A DNA stretch of 64,000 bases from Comamonas endophytica (GCF_023634805.2 NZ_CP106881.1:2524001-2588000); one strand, 5' to 3'; counted from the first letter of the stretch, positions 1 to 8,871 are shown. Notes: generated from the letters alone by a model not told the origin. Translations and numbers: made by a program.

Positions 1-3000
1 CTGGCGCGCCTTCGCTTCCTGCTCCGCGCGGCGCGAGGCGGCCGAGCGCACGATCACGTCGGAGTCCAGCGTGGGCGCCGAATCCTCGGGCAGCAGGATC
101 GCTGCGCGGTCGGCGGTGAGCCTGCCGCGCAGCGTCCACTGGCCTGCGTCGAGCCGGGCCTGCAGGTTGCCCGACACGCTGAGCTGGCGGTCGGCGCGCA
201 CCAGTACCTGCAGCCGGCGCGCTTCGGCGTTGAACTGCATGCGCAGGCCCGAGCCTTCGCCCTGGCCTTGCTTGTCCCACTGGATGGTGCCCTGGCCGAC
301 GAGCTCGCCGCCGCCGACGGGAGCCGCAGTGAGGTTGCCGCTGTAGCCCAGGATGCGCGCGCTGCTGCCTTGCCCGCCTTCGAGGCGCAGCGAGGTGATG
401 TCGAGCTGGTTGCCCGAGAACCGGCCGTCGAGGCTGCCGTTGCGCAGGTCCACGCCGTCGAGCAGCGAGGTGATGCCCAGGCGGCGCGCCTGCAGCGTGC
501 CCTGCCAGCGCGGGTCGAGCCGGGTGCCCGAGAGCGTGGCGTCGGCGCTGAAGGTGCCCGAGGCGCGCCAGCCCGGCGGCGCGAACAGCGACCAGATGCC
601 GACATCGGGCATCTGCGCCTTCACGCTGCCGCCCAGCGGCGCGTCTTCGGGCCAGCTCCAGCCCTCGGCGTTCTGCGCCAGGCGCGTGCCCAGCTGCGCC
701 TGGACGTTGCCGGCGCGCCCGCTGGCCCAGTTCAGCTGCGCCGTGACCTCATTGCCGCGCGCCCGCAGGTCCAGCCTGGCCTGCTGGATGCGCGCGAACA
801 TGCGGTTGTTCGGCAGCGTCACGGCGCGCGGGCGCACGCCGGCGGCGATGTTGCCGCTGGTGTCCTCCGCGGAGGGGCCGCTGCTGCGCACGAAAGCTGC
901 GGTGTCCTCGTCGTCGATGGCCAGGCGCAGGTCGCCGTCGGCGCGCTCGAGTGTGGCGTCGGCCTGCAGCTGCGCGCCGGTCGTGTCGATGTTCCAGCTG
1001 CCGTTGAGGCGCAGGTCGCCGCTGAGGCCCGAGCGCTCCAGCGGCCCTTCCTTGTTCTGCACCCCCAGCGCATCGGCCCAGGCGATGGGCACGGCCAGCA
1101 GCCGGCCCTGGGTCTTGACGGCCCACAGGCCCTGGGGCTGGGAGCGCGCGATGCCGTCTTGCCATTCGATGCGCGACTGGCCCTTGAACGGGGCGGGCGG
1201 CGTGATGCTCAACGCGCTGGCGCTAGCCTCGAACTGCGTGCTGCGCACGGCGCCGCCGGGGCTGGTCTGGCGCAGCTGCAGCGGCGACTGCAGCTGCAGC
1301 GCCCAGATGCCGGGAAACTCCTTGCCCAGCGCCACGCCGGCCTGCAGCCGCGTGATGCGCGCCTGCCAGTCGGCCGGGGCCGCGCTGCGCGCGCGCGCCA
1401 GGCCGGCTTCCAGGGCGGTGCTCAGCTGCACGTTGCGCTCGCCCTGCCGGGCCTGGCCCTGCAGCTCGATCTGCGCCTGCTCGGGCGTGCCCCTGACGTT
1501 CAGCAGCAGCCCCTGCACGGCCAGCGCCTCGGCGCCCGGCGCCAGATAGCGCAGATTGGGCACGTCCAGCCTCGCCTGCAGCTGCAGCCCCGTGGGCGCG
1601 GTGGGCAGCTGGCCCGCCGCGGCCTGCAGGCGCTGCTGCAGCCCGCCCCAGCCGCCTTGCCACTGCAGCGCCAGCTGGCCCTGGCCTTCGAGGCTGGCGC
1701 CGGCCAGCGGGTCGGCCACGCCGGGCAGGCCGCGCAGCCATTGCAGCAGCGCGGGCGCCGAGGCAATGGCCAGATCGGCCTTGCCCGCGCCGCTGGTCCG
1801 GCCCAGCTGGCCGTCGATGTCGAGCCTGCCGCCCGGCACCTCGGCCTGGGCGCGCGTGCTCACCAGCAGCGTTTCGGTATCGACTTCGACGCGGCTGCTG
1901 CGCACGCGCGCCTGCAGCGCCTGCAGGTCGAGCTCGCTCAGCCGCAGCAGCGGCGCCTGCCAGAGGCCGGTGGCGTTCAGGCGCTCGATGGCGAGTGGCG
2001 CGCGCTGGCCCGCGCGGCGCGCGCGGCCGCCGTCGGCCTGCAGCGCGGCGACGAAGCTGACGCTCTGGTCCTCGCGCGTGGTGGCCTCGATGCGGCCCTG
2101 CAGCGGCGCCGCGTCCAGCGTGCTGTACAGCGCCGCGGGGTTGAGTCGGGTCACATCGGCGCGGCCCTCGACGGCCTTGGTCGCGGTGGTGAAGCGGCCC
2201 TGCAGCGCGACCTGGCCGGTGCCGATCTCGGCGCGCGATTCGCGCACTTCCCATACGCCGCCGGCGAAGCGCACCTGCGCCTGCAGGCGGTCGAGCGGCA
2301 GCCGCTGCTTGTCCCAGGGGCCGGATTGCGCATTGCGCAGCTCGGTCTGCAGCGCCCAGGCGCCCTCGGCCTCGGGCCCGGCCTTGAGGTTGCCGGACAG
2401 CAGCGTGCGCGGGCCATCAGCCCAGAAGCTGGCGACGTCGAATTGCTCGAAGGTGGCCTCGGCCTGCTCCAGCGGCTGCTCCAGCCAGGGGCGCACCACG
2501 GCCGTGGCATGCGCGCTGGGCGCGGGGCCCTCAGTGCCCGCAGGCGCCTGGGCATCGGCGGTGATGTTCAGGCTCGCGGCCTCGGTGGCCAGCGTGCCTT
2601 CGATCTTCACCTCGGCATCGACCGCCTGGCTGCGCCCATCGGGCAGCGGAGCTTCCAGATGGCCGGAGAGCTGGGCCTGCAACTGCATGGGCGCTTCGGC
2701 CTGCAGCTGCAGCTGGGCGCGGTAGCTGCCATCGGCCCAGTCCAGTCGCGCCACTTCCAGGCGGTGCTGCCGGCCGTCATAGCGGTAGTTGCCTTGCAGC
2801 TGCTGGATTTCCGCGCGCGGCGGGCCGCTCCAGACCAGCTGGTCGATCTCGAAGGGCAGCTCGATGCGCACTGGCAGGCGCAGCTGCTGCAGCGGCTCGG
2901 TGGGGGTCTTCTCGGGGTCCGGCGTGCTGTGGATCTCCACGCGCTTCGCATGCAGCTTGCCGACCTTCACCTCGCGCTGCAGCAGCGGCTGCAATTGCCA

Positions 3001-3345
3001 GCCCAGGTCGGCGCTCTCGACCTCGACGCTGAGCGTGGGGCCGCGCCAGCGCAGCCAGCCGATGTGGCCGCCCTCGCGCAGCGTGCCCGAAACGTCGCGC
3101 GCTTCCAGCGTCTGGTCCTCGGGCAGCCAGCGCGCCACGCGGGTGATCAGCGAAGCCAGCGAGTCGGCCTGGCCGGCCCACCACCAGGCGCCGCCCAGCG
3201 CCAGGGCGATCGCCAGCAGCAGCGCGGCGAACACCCAGGCCAGCGCGCGCCCGGCGCGGCGCCAGGGGCTGCGCGGTGCCCGCGCGGGAGGGGGGGCGGC
3301 AGCAGGGGAGGAGGAGGGAGAAGGGGATGCGGTCGGCTCGGCCAT
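1..3345 (-). CDS. tamB: Translocation and assembly module protein TamB, C-terminus cut by window edge
   Basis: The inner-membrane-anchored, periplasm-spanning partner of TamA, from the AsmA-like/TamB family of bridge proteins linked to outer-membrane protein insertion and lipid transport. The frame is open for all 1115 codons from the ATG at 3345 to base 1, so the conserved C-terminal DUF490 end lies outside. The N-terminus has a proline/serine-rich cytoplasmic stretch, then a basic segment (SPWRRAGRAL) and one hydrophobic anchor around residues 34-52. The rest is the long, low-complexity, beta-rich sequence expected of TamB. The start is 3 bp beyond the tamA stop, so the two are surely co-translated. 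Identity rests on position after TamA, length and architecture. Confidence 0.9.
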   Translation of the reverse strand, partial: MAEPTASPSPSSSPAAAPPPARAPRSPWRRAGRALAWVFAALLLAIALALGGAWWWAGQADSLASLITRVARWLPEDQTLEARDVSGTLREGGHIGWLRWRGPTLSVEVESADLGWQLQPLLQREVKVGKLHAKRVEIHSTPDPEKTPTEPLQQLRLPVRIELPFEIDQLVWSGPPRAEIQQLQGNYRYDGRQHRLEVARLDWADGSYRAQLQLQAEAPMQLQAQLSGHLEAPLPDGRSQAVDAEVKIEGTLATEAASLNITADAQAPAGTEGPAPSAHATAVVRPWLEQPLEQAEATFEQFDVASFWADGPRTLLSGNLKAGPEAEGAWALQTELRNAQSGPWDKQRLPLDRLQAQVRFAGGVWEVRESRAEIGTGQVALQGRFTTATKAVEGRADVTRLNPAALYSTLDAAPLQGRIEATTREDQSVSFVAALQADGGRARRAGQRAPLAIERLNATGLWQAPLLRLSELDLQALQARVRSSRVEVDTETLLVSTRAQAEVPGGRLDIDGQLGRTSGAGKADLAIASAPALLQWLRGLPGVADPLAGASLEGQGQLALQWQGGWGGLQQRLQAAAGQLPTAPTGLQLQARLDVPNLRYLAPGAEALAVQGLLLNVRGTPEQAQIELQGQARQGERNVQLSTALEAGLARARSAAPADWQARITRLQAGVALGKEFPGIWALQLQSPLQLRQTSPGGAVRSTQFEASASALSITPPAPFKGQSRIEWQDGIARSQPQGLWAVKTQGRLLAVPIAWADALGVQNKEGPLERSGLSGDLRLNGSWNIDTTGAQLQADATLERADGDLRLAIDDEDTAAFVRSSGPSAEDTSGNIAAGVRPRAVTLPNNRMFARIQQARLDLRARGNEVTAQLNWASGRAGNVQAQLGTRLAQNAEGWSWPEDAPLGGSVKAQMPDVGIWSLFAPPGWRASGTFSADATLSGTRLDPRWQGTLQARRLGITSLLDGVDLRNGSLDGRFSGNQLDITSLRLEGGQGSSARILGYSGNLTAAPVGGGELVGQGTIQWDKQGQGEGSGLRMQFNAEARRLQVLVRADRQLSVSGNLQARLDAGQWTLRGRLTADRAAILLPEDSAPTLDSDVIVRSAASRRAEQEAKARQ

Positions 3346-3348
3346 GGA

Positions 3349-5223
3349 TCAGAAAGTGAAGCCCAGGCGCAGGTGCAGGCGCAGGCGTTGGGATTGGAGG
3401 CCGTAGGCGATATCCGCCTGGACCGGGCCGACGGGGCTGCGCCAGCGGATGCCGGTGCCCACGCCGGCGCGCACGTTCATGGCGTCGAGGTTGTCGGTGA
3501 CGGTGCCGGCGTCGAGGAACAGCGTGCTTTCCCAGTCGCTGGTATTGCCGCGCACGGTGATGGGGCGCTGCCATTCGATGCTGCCCGCGGCCAGGTAGCG
3601 GCCGCCGGTGACCAGGCCGTTCTCGGTGCGCGCGCCAATGGATTGGTAACTGTAGCCGCGCACCGTGGTGTCGCCGCCGGTGAGGAACAGCTGGGTCACG
3701 GGGATGGCCACATCGTCGCGCGCGATCACCGCGCCGCCCGCGGCGCGCAGCGCCAGCCGGCTGCGGCGCAGCGTGACCTCGTCGCGCTCGCCGATGCCGA
3801 TCAGCGAGAGCCAGCGCGCCGAAACGCGGCCGAAGGGCTCGCGCGTGGGCGTCAGCGTCGTGCCCGCGCCGACTTCCCAGGCAAAGCCGTGGCCCGAGGT
3901 GGGGTTGGTCGGACTGTCGAAGTAGCGCCCGGTCCAGCCATAGTTGGCGGTGATCGAGGAGCTCGAGGGCAGCTCCTCGCCGCCCTGCTGGCGCGCATAG
4001 TCGTACTGCAGGTAGTAGTTGCGGTCGATGCGGTCCTCGCTGCGGCTGCGGCCCGCGCGCAGTTGCAGGCTGTTGGTGTCGAAGTCGCCGGTTTCCTCGC
4101 GCTCGGCCTTGGCGCCGGTGAACCAGGCCCAGCCGGTCTGGTCGGGCAGGGCCGTCCAGTTGGTCGACAGCAGCGGGTTCTTCTTGTTGATGTTGGCCTT
4201 GGTGACCGCACGCCAGCCGATGAAAGGCAGCCGGTTGTGGATGTGGTCCACGCTCAGGCGCGGGCCGCTGTCGGTGCTCACGCCCACGCCCAGCACCCAT
4301 TTCTGCAGCTGCGCCTCGCGCACCTGGGCAATGACCGGAGCCGTCACCGCGGTGCTCTCGGGCTGCGCGGCGCTGGTGTCCAGCGTCAGGAACACCGAGT
4401 CGTAGTAGCCGCTGCTCGCCAGCCGCTGCTGCGCGTCGAGCATCTCCTGCTGCGAGTATTCGCGGCCCTCGGGCAGGCGTGCGATGCGCGCCGTGCCCTC
4501 GGTGTCGTAGCGCTGGCCGCCTTCGATGCGCAGCGCGCCAAAGGTGTAGGCCGGCCCGGGCGCGTAGTTCACGTCGAGCTGCGCCTCCTGGGTATCGGCG
4601 TCGATCACCGCCTGGCTGCTGGCGATGGCGGCCGTGGGATAGCGGCGCTGCTGCAGGCTGCGCAGCCCCTGGCTCTTGGCGCCGCCCCAGGCCGATTGCG
4701 TGAAGCGCTGCCCGGGCTTGAGCGGCCAGGTGTTCTGGATCAGCGCGCGCTGGGTCGCGCCGCCCGCGTCGTTGGCCGTGGGTCCGGAAAACGTCACCTG
4801 GGCCGTGGAGATCTGCGCCGGCGGGCCCGGGTCCACGCGCACGATGACGACGTAGCGCTCCTCGCTGGCCTCGGGCGCCTCCTGGATCTCCAGCGCGATC
4901 GTCGGGCTGAAGTAGCCGAGCGTGCCGATCAGGCTGCGGATGTTCTTGTCAGCGGCGCCGAGCAGGCGCGAGAGCTCGCGCCGCTGCAGGTCGGGCTGCT
5001 GGCGAAAGCGCTGCAGCTCCATGTGCTTCGTCAGCAGCTCGCGCACGTCGTCGGGCGCCTCCACCTGCAGGGCAAAGCTCGGTGGGCCGGTAACGGAGCT
5101 CACGGCCTGGGCATCGCGGGATTTTTCCTTGGACAGCAGGCTGCAGCCGGACAGCAGCAGCGCGGCCGTCAATAAAAACGCCGACCTAATGGCCGGCGCC
5201 TGTGTGGGCAAAGACAGGGGCAT
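3349..5223 (-). CDS. tamA: Outer-membrane translocation and assembly module protein TamA (BamA family)
   Basis: A BamA/Omp85-family barrel that works with TamB in autotransporter and outer-membrane protein biogenesis; 624 residues. N-terminal POTRA-type repeats lead into a C-terminal surface-antigen barrel that ends in aromatic Phe (GFTF), the usual barrel signal. I chose the ATG at 5223, which gives a clean signal sequence, over an upstream in-frame ATG at 5292 inside the preceding gene. Unusually, the signal sequence ends in LLLSGC, a good lipobox with Cys27, so the protein may be lipidated. Its start lies 4 bp after the VWA gene stop and its stop 3 bp before tamB, which indicates one transcript. 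Confidence 0.92.
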   Translation of the reverse strand: MPLSLPTQAPAIRSAFLLTAALLLSGCSLLSKEKSRDAQAVSSVTGPPSFALQVEAPDDVRELLTKHMELQRFRQQPDLQRRELSRLLGAADKNIRSLIGTLGYFSPTIALEIQEAPEASEERYVVIVRVDPGPPAQISTAQVTFSGPTANDAGGATQRALIQNTWPLKPGQRFTQSAWGGAKSQGLRSLQQRRYPTAAIASSQAVIDADTQEAQLDVNYAPGPAYTFGALRIEGGQRYDTEGTARIARLPEGREYSQQEMLDAQQRLASSGYYDSVFLTLDTSAAQPESTAVTAPVIAQVREAQLQKWVLGVGVSTDSGPRLSVDHIHNRLPFIGWRAVTKANINKKNPLLSTNWTALPDQTGWAWFTGAKAEREETGDFDTNSLQLRAGRSRSEDRIDRNYYLQYDYARQQGGEELPSSSSITANYGWTGRYFDSPTNPTSGHGFAWEVGAGTTLTPTREPFGRVSARWLSLIGIGERDEVTLRRSRLALRAAGGAVIARDDVAIPVTQLFLTGGDTTVRGYSYQSIGARTENGLVTGGRYLAAGSIEWQRPITVRGNTSDWESTLFLDAGTVTDNLDAMNVRAGVGTGIRWRSPVGPVQADIAYGLQSQRLRLHLRLGFTF

Positions 5224-5227
5224 GTGC

Positions 5228-6415
5228 CTATTTTGACAGCAGCCGGATAGTGTCCTCCAATCCTTTGAGTGACAAGGGGTACATCCTGTCACTCATCAGC
5301 TGCTGGATGATGCCGATGCTCTGGCGGTATTGCCATACGCCCTGCGGCTCCGGGTTGATCCAGGCAAAGCGCGGAAAGGCATGCGTGAGGCGTTGCAGCC
5401 ACTCGGCGCCGGCCTCCTCGTTCTGGTACTCGACGCTGCCGCCGGGCTGCAGGATCTCGTAGGGGCTCATGGTCGCGTCGCCGACGAAGATCAGCTTGTA
5501 GTCCTTGTTGTACTTGCGGATGATGTCCCAGGTATCGAACTTCTCGGCATAGCGGCGGCGGTTGTTCTTCCACATGTAGTCATAGACGCAGTTGTGGAAG
5601 TAGTAGAACTCGAGATGCTTGAACTCGCTCTTGACGGCCGAGAACAGCTCCTCGACGCGCTGGATGTGTTCGTCCATGGTGCCGCCCACATCCATCAGCA
5701 GCAGCACCTTCACGTGGTTGTGCCGCTCGGGAATCATCCTGATGTCGAGATAGCCGGCATTGGCCGCGGTGCTGCGGATGGTGTCGGGCAGGTCCAGCTC
5801 GAGCTCGTTGCCCTGGCGCGCGAACTTGCGCAGCCGGCGCAGCGCGACCTTGATGTTGCGCGTGCCCAGTTCCTGCTGGTCGTCGTAGTCGCGGTAGGCG
5901 CGCTGCTCCCAGACCTTGACCGCGCTCTTGTTGCGCCCCGGCCCGCCGATGCGTATGCCCGCGGGGTTGTAGCCGCCATGGCCGAAAGGGCTGGTGCCGC
6001 CCGTGCCGATCCACTTGCTGCCGCCCTGGTGGCGTTCCTTCTGCTCCTCCAGGCGCTTCTTGAGCGTCTCCATCAGCTCGTCCCAGCCCATCGCCTCGAT
6101 CGCCGCCTTCTCCTCGGGGCTGAGCTCGCGCTCGAGCAGCTTGCGCAGCCACTCCTGCGGCAGCTCGCGCGTCAGGTCGGCGACCATCTCCACGCCCTTG
6201 AAATAGGCGCTGAAGGCGCGGTCGAACTTGTCGTAGTTCTTCTCGTCCTTGACCAGCACCGTGCGGCTCAGGTGATAGAAGTCGTCCAGGCTCCAGCCGT
6301 CCTCGCTCTTCGGGCCCACGACCCCGGCCTGCAGTGCCTCGAGCAGGCTCAGGTATTCCTTGACCGACACCGGCAGCTTGGCCGCGCGCAGCGTGTAGAA
6401 GAAATCGATCAGCAT
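5228..6415 (-). CDS. VWA domain protein of the CoxE-like family, MoxR partner
   Basis: A 395-residue cytosolic protein of the von Willebrand A/CoxE-like family found beside MoxR AAA+ ATPases. The N-terminal half is helical (MLIDFFYTLRAAKLPV...). A charged middle follows, with a glycine-rich patch around residues 135-155 (GGSKWIGTGGTSPFG). The VWA fold sits in the C-terminal half. The metal site (MIDAS) position reads DVGGTMD rather than DxSxS, so metal binding may be altered. The MoxR ATPase is three genes upstream on the same strand and tamA begins 4 bp downstream. By family precedent the pair acts as a chaperone-like system for metal-cofactor or envelope protein maturation; the client is unknown. 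Confidence 0.88.
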   Translation of the reverse strand: MLIDFFYTLRAAKLPVSVKEYLSLLEALQAGVVGPKSEDGWSLDDFYHLSRTVLVKDEKNYDKFDRAFSAYFKGVEMVADLTRELPQEWLRKLLERELSPEEKAAIEAMGWDELMETLKKRLEEQKERHQGGSKWIGTGGTSPFGHGGYNPAGIRIGGPGRNKSAVKVWEQRAYRDYDDQQELGTRNIKVALRRLRKFARQGNELELDLPDTIRSTAANAGYLDIRMIPERHNHVKVLLLMDVGGTMDEHIQRVEELFSAVKSEFKHLEFYYFHNCVYDYMWKNNRRRYAEKFDTWDIIRKYNKDYKLIFVGDATMSPYEILQPGGSVEYQNEEAGAEWLQRLTHAFPRFAWINPEPQGVWQYRQSIGIIQQLMSDRMYPLSLKGLEDTIRLLSK

Positions 6416-6436
6416 GGCTCAGTCTCCGGAGAGGGG

Positions 6437-7033
6437 CTAGGGGGTCTGCAGGCGCTGGCGCAGGCGCTCGTGCACGGCCGGCCATTCGCTGGCCAGCAGG
6501 CTGTACATGACGGTGTCGCGGATGCTGCCGTCGCGGCGCAGCGCATGGCAGCGCAGCACGCCGTCGCGCCGCGCGCCCAGCCGCTCGATCGCCTGCTGGC
6601 TCGCCAGGTTGAGGATGTCGGTGCGCCAGCCCACCACGCAGCAGCCCAGCGTGTCGAAGGCGTGCGCCATCAGCAGCAGCTTGGCGGCAGTGTTCACATG
6701 GCTGCGCTGCACGCTGCGCGCATACCAGGTGTAGCCGATCTCGACGCGGCGCACCGCCGCAACGATGTCGTGGTAGCTGGTGCAGCCCAGCACGCGGCCG
6801 CTGGCGGCGTCCACCACCGCCCAGGGCAGGCGCTCGCCGCGCGACTGCTGCTCCAGCGCCTGCGCCACATAGGCTTGCGTGTCCTCCGGCCGCGGCACCG
6901 AGGTCACACGCAGGTTCCACAGCTCGCCGTCCGCTGCGGCCGCGCGCAGGCCCGGCACATGCTCCAGGGTCAGCGGCTCCAGGCGCACGCCATGGCCCTG
7001 CAGCACGGCGGGAGTGGCGAATTCGTGGCTCAT
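6437..7033 (-). CDS. GNAT family N-acetyltransferase (RimJ/RimL-like)
   Basis: A 198-residue protein resembling the RimJ/RimL branch of GNAT acetyltransferases, which transfer acetyl from acetyl-CoA to protein N-termini or small amines. Features of the family are an early strand (VRLEPLTLEHVPGL), the central strand segment RRVEIGYTWYARSVQRSHVN, and the helix-strand NLASQQAIERLGARRDGVLR that follows the acetyl-CoA loop. The substrate cannot be told from sequence. The start overlaps the stop of the upstream small membrane gene by 4 bases (ATGA), so translation is probably coupled. The VWA gene starts 21 bp downstream. Its role in this MoxR-VWA operon is unclear. Confidence 0.85.
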   Translation of the reverse strand: MSHEFATPAVLQGHGVRLEPLTLEHVPGLRAAAADGELWNLRVTSVPRPEDTQAYVAQALEQQSRGERLPWAVVDAASGRVLGCTSYHDIVAAVRRVEIGYTWYARSVQRSHVNTAAKLLLMAHAFDTLGCCVVGWRTDILNLASQQAIERLGARRDGVLRCHALRRDGSIRDTVMYSLLASEWPAVHERLRQRLQTP

Positions 7034-7260
7034 TCAGCCTCCGGCTTGTCGCGTTCGCTGCGCCAGATGCGCGCGGCCTGCAGCCCGGCGCCGCCGAACA
7101 GGCCGATCAGCACGATCGCCGCCAGCGTGGTCGGGCCGTAGCCGGAAGCAAACAGGTCCAGCCCCAGCAGCCGGCCCGCTCCATAGCCGAGCAGCGCGCC
7201 CACCAGGAAGCCCAGGGCATCGGACAGGCCCTCGACCAGCATCTTTCGGACATTCGTCAT
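7030..7260 (-). CDS. Small two-helix membrane protein, function unknown
   Basis: A 76-residue protein that I do not recognise as a named family. It has two hydrophobic segments, around residues 15-33 (ALGFLVGALLGYGAGRLLG) and 42-61 (GPTTLAAIVLIGLFGGAGLQ), then a charged tail (RIWRSERDKPEAE), so it is probably an inner-membrane protein with a cytosolic C-terminus. It starts 13 bp after the moxR stop and overlaps the GNAT start by 4 bases. It therefore sits inside the moxR-VWA operon and could anchor that system to the membrane; that role is inference from position only. Confidence 0.75.
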   Translation of the reverse strand: MTNVRKMLVEGLSDALGFLVGALLGYGAGRLLGLDLFASGYGPTTLAAIVLIGLFGGAGLQAARIWRSERDKPEAE

Positions 7261-7273
7261 TGCAATTCTTTCT

Positions 7274-8116
7274 TCAGCGGTTGCGCTGGTTCATGGCGAC
7301 CAGCTTCTCGAACAGGCTCACATCCTGTTCGTTCTTCAGCAGCGCGCCCACCAGCGGCGGCACGCTGACCTTGTTGTCGGCGCTTTGCAGCGCATCGAGC
7401 GGAATGTCCTCGGCCACCAGCAGCTTGAGCCAGTCGATCAGCTCGCTGGTCGAGGGCTTCTTCTTCAGGCCGGGCAGGTTGCGCACGTCGTAGAAGGTCT
7501 TCATGGCCGCGCCCAGCAGCTCGCCCTGCAGCGTGGGGAAGTGCACCGCGACGATCTGGCGCATGGTGTCGGCATCGGGGAACTTGATGTAGTGGAAGAA
7601 GCAGCGGCGCAGGAACGCGTCGGGCAGCTCCTTTTCATTGTTCGAGGTAATGAAAACCAGCGGCCGGTGCTTTGCGCGGACCATTTCACGGGTTTCATAG
7701 CAATAAAACTCCATGCGGTCGATTTCGCGCAGCAAATCGTTGGGAAACTCAATATCCGCTTTATCGATTTCGTCAATCAGCAATGCCACGGGTTGATCGG
7801 CAGTAAATGCCTGCCACAGCACGCCCTTAATGATGTAGTTGTGAATGTCCTTGACGCGCTCGTCGCCCAGCTGGCTGTCGCGCAGGCGGCTCACGGCGTC
7901 GTATTCATACAGTCCCTGCTGGGCCTTGGTGGTCGACTTGATGTGCCACTGCAACAGCGGCATCCCCAGCGCCTGCGCCACTTCCTCCGCCAGCATGGTC
8001 TTGCCGGTGCCGGGCTCCCCCTTGACCAGCAGCGGGCGCTGCAGGGTGGCGGCCGCGTTCACCGCCAGCATCAGATCCTGGGTCGCGACGTAATTTTGTG
8101 AACCTTGAAATTTCAT
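7274..8116 (-). CDS. MoxR-family AAA+ ATPase
   Basis: A 280-residue AAA+ ATPase of the MoxR class. Visible motifs are Walker A GEPGTGKTM, Walker B LLIDEIDKAD, sensor-1 region FITSNNEKELPDAFLRRC with the Arg finger, and the MoxR-type C-terminal lid. MoxR ATPases act with VWA proteins as chaperones that mature or activate metal-containing complexes; the VWA partner lies downstream in the same operon. It is the first gene of a leftward run reaching tamB and diverges from the cytochrome gene at 8227. The middle of the gene (about 7630-7850) is strikingly AT-rich: bases 7681-7740 are 28/60 G+C, against about two thirds around it. Confidence 0.93.
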   Translation of the reverse strand: MKFQGSQNYVATQDLMLAVNAAATLQRPLLVKGEPGTGKTMLAEEVAQALGMPLLQWHIKSTTKAQQGLYEYDAVSRLRDSQLGDERVKDIHNYIIKGVLWQAFTADQPVALLIDEIDKADIEFPNDLLREIDRMEFYCYETREMVRAKHRPLVFITSNNEKELPDAFLRRCFFHYIKFPDADTMRQIVAVHFPTLQGELLGAAMKTFYDVRNLPGLKKKPSTSELIDWLKLLVAEDIPLDALQSADNKVSVPPLVGALLKNEQDVSLFEKLVAMNQRNR

Positions 8117-8165
8117 GGCGGTATATCAGCGTAAGTATTGATGGGGGTGCCTGGCGGTTGCTGCC

Positions 8166-8171
8166 TATAAT
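8166..8171 (+). promoter_or_regulatory. Candidate -10 box for the cytochrome c gene
   Basis: A perfect TATAAT lies 55 bp before the cytochrome ATG in the 110-bp gap between the divergent moxR and cytochrome genes. The nearest TTGATG-like -35 (8138-8143) is spaced about 22 bp away, too far for a standard sigma-70 promoter, so only the -10 is convincing. Confidence 0.45.
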
Positions 8172-8226
8172 CATTTCGCTCCGCGAGGCTAGGCAGTTGG
8201 AACTTCCAAAGGATTGTGCGCGCAAA

Positions 8227-8871
8227 ATGAATCAGAATTTGACCACGATATTTGCCCTGGCTGTTGCCTGCCTGACCGGCACCGTGCACGCCCAGGGCGA
8301 TGCCAAGGCCGGAGCCGCCAAGGTGGCGATGTGCATCGGCTGCCATGGCATCCCGGGTTACCAGGCCAGCTTTCCCGAAGTGCACAAGGTACCGATGATC
8401 TCGGGCCAGGGCGCGCCCTACATGGCGGCGGCGCTCGCCGCCTACCAGAAGGGCGAGCGCAAGCACCCGACCATGCGCAGCATCGCCAACTCGCTGACCG
8501 AGCAGGACATCGCCGATGTCTCGGCATTCTATGAACAGCAGTCCCCGGCCGGCGCCGCCAAGCCGGCGCGCGAGCCCAGCGTGCAGGTGGCCGAGCTGCT
8601 CAAGCGCGGCGCCTGCATCTCCTGCCATGGCGACAATTTCTCCAAGCCCATCGACCCGAGCTACCCGAAGATCGCGGGCCAGCATGCCGACTATCTCTAT
8701 GTCGCGCTCAAGTCATACAAGATCACCAACAACCCCCAGCTCGGCCGCAGCAACGGGGTCATGGCCGGCATTGCCCAGCAGTTCAGCAACCAGGAGCTCA
8801 AGCAGCTGGCGAACTACATCGGCAGACTGGACGGGGATCTGAAGACGGTGCCGCAGTCGAAATTCAGGTAA
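8227..8871 (+). CDS. Di-heme class I cytochrome c (c4-type), periplasmic
   Basis: A 214-residue periplasmic electron carrier with a Sec signal peptide (about residues 1-23, ending VHAQ) and two heme c sites: CIGCH at 36-40 and CISCH at 130-134. Each lies in a half of about 90 residues, the tandem arrangement of cytochrome c4. Later methionines (for example in NGVMAGIAQ) can serve as distal heme ligands. The ATG at 8227 was chosen because it begins the signal peptide; the frame is open further upstream but without signal character. Cytochrome c4 proteins pass electrons from the bc1 complex to terminal oxidases, which fits the oxidase operon 5 kb away. Confidence 0.93.
   Translation: MNQNLTTIFALAVACLTGTVHAQGDAKAGAAKVAMCIGCHGIPGYQASFPEVHKVPMISGQGAPYMAAALAAYQKGERKHPTMRSIANSLTEQDIADVSAFYEQQSPAGAAKPAREPSVQVAELLKRGACISCHGDNFSKPIDPSYPKIAGQHADYLYVALKSYKITNNPQLGRSNGVMAGIAQQFSNQELKQLANYIGRLDGDLKTVPQSKFR

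Noticed and set aside
268..5175. A 1635-codon open frame on the plus strand through the tamA-tamB region
   Set aside because: It lies in the codon-aligned antisense frame of two recognisable genes; high GC keeps the opposite frame open. The translation is Arg/Ala/Gln-rich with no domain.
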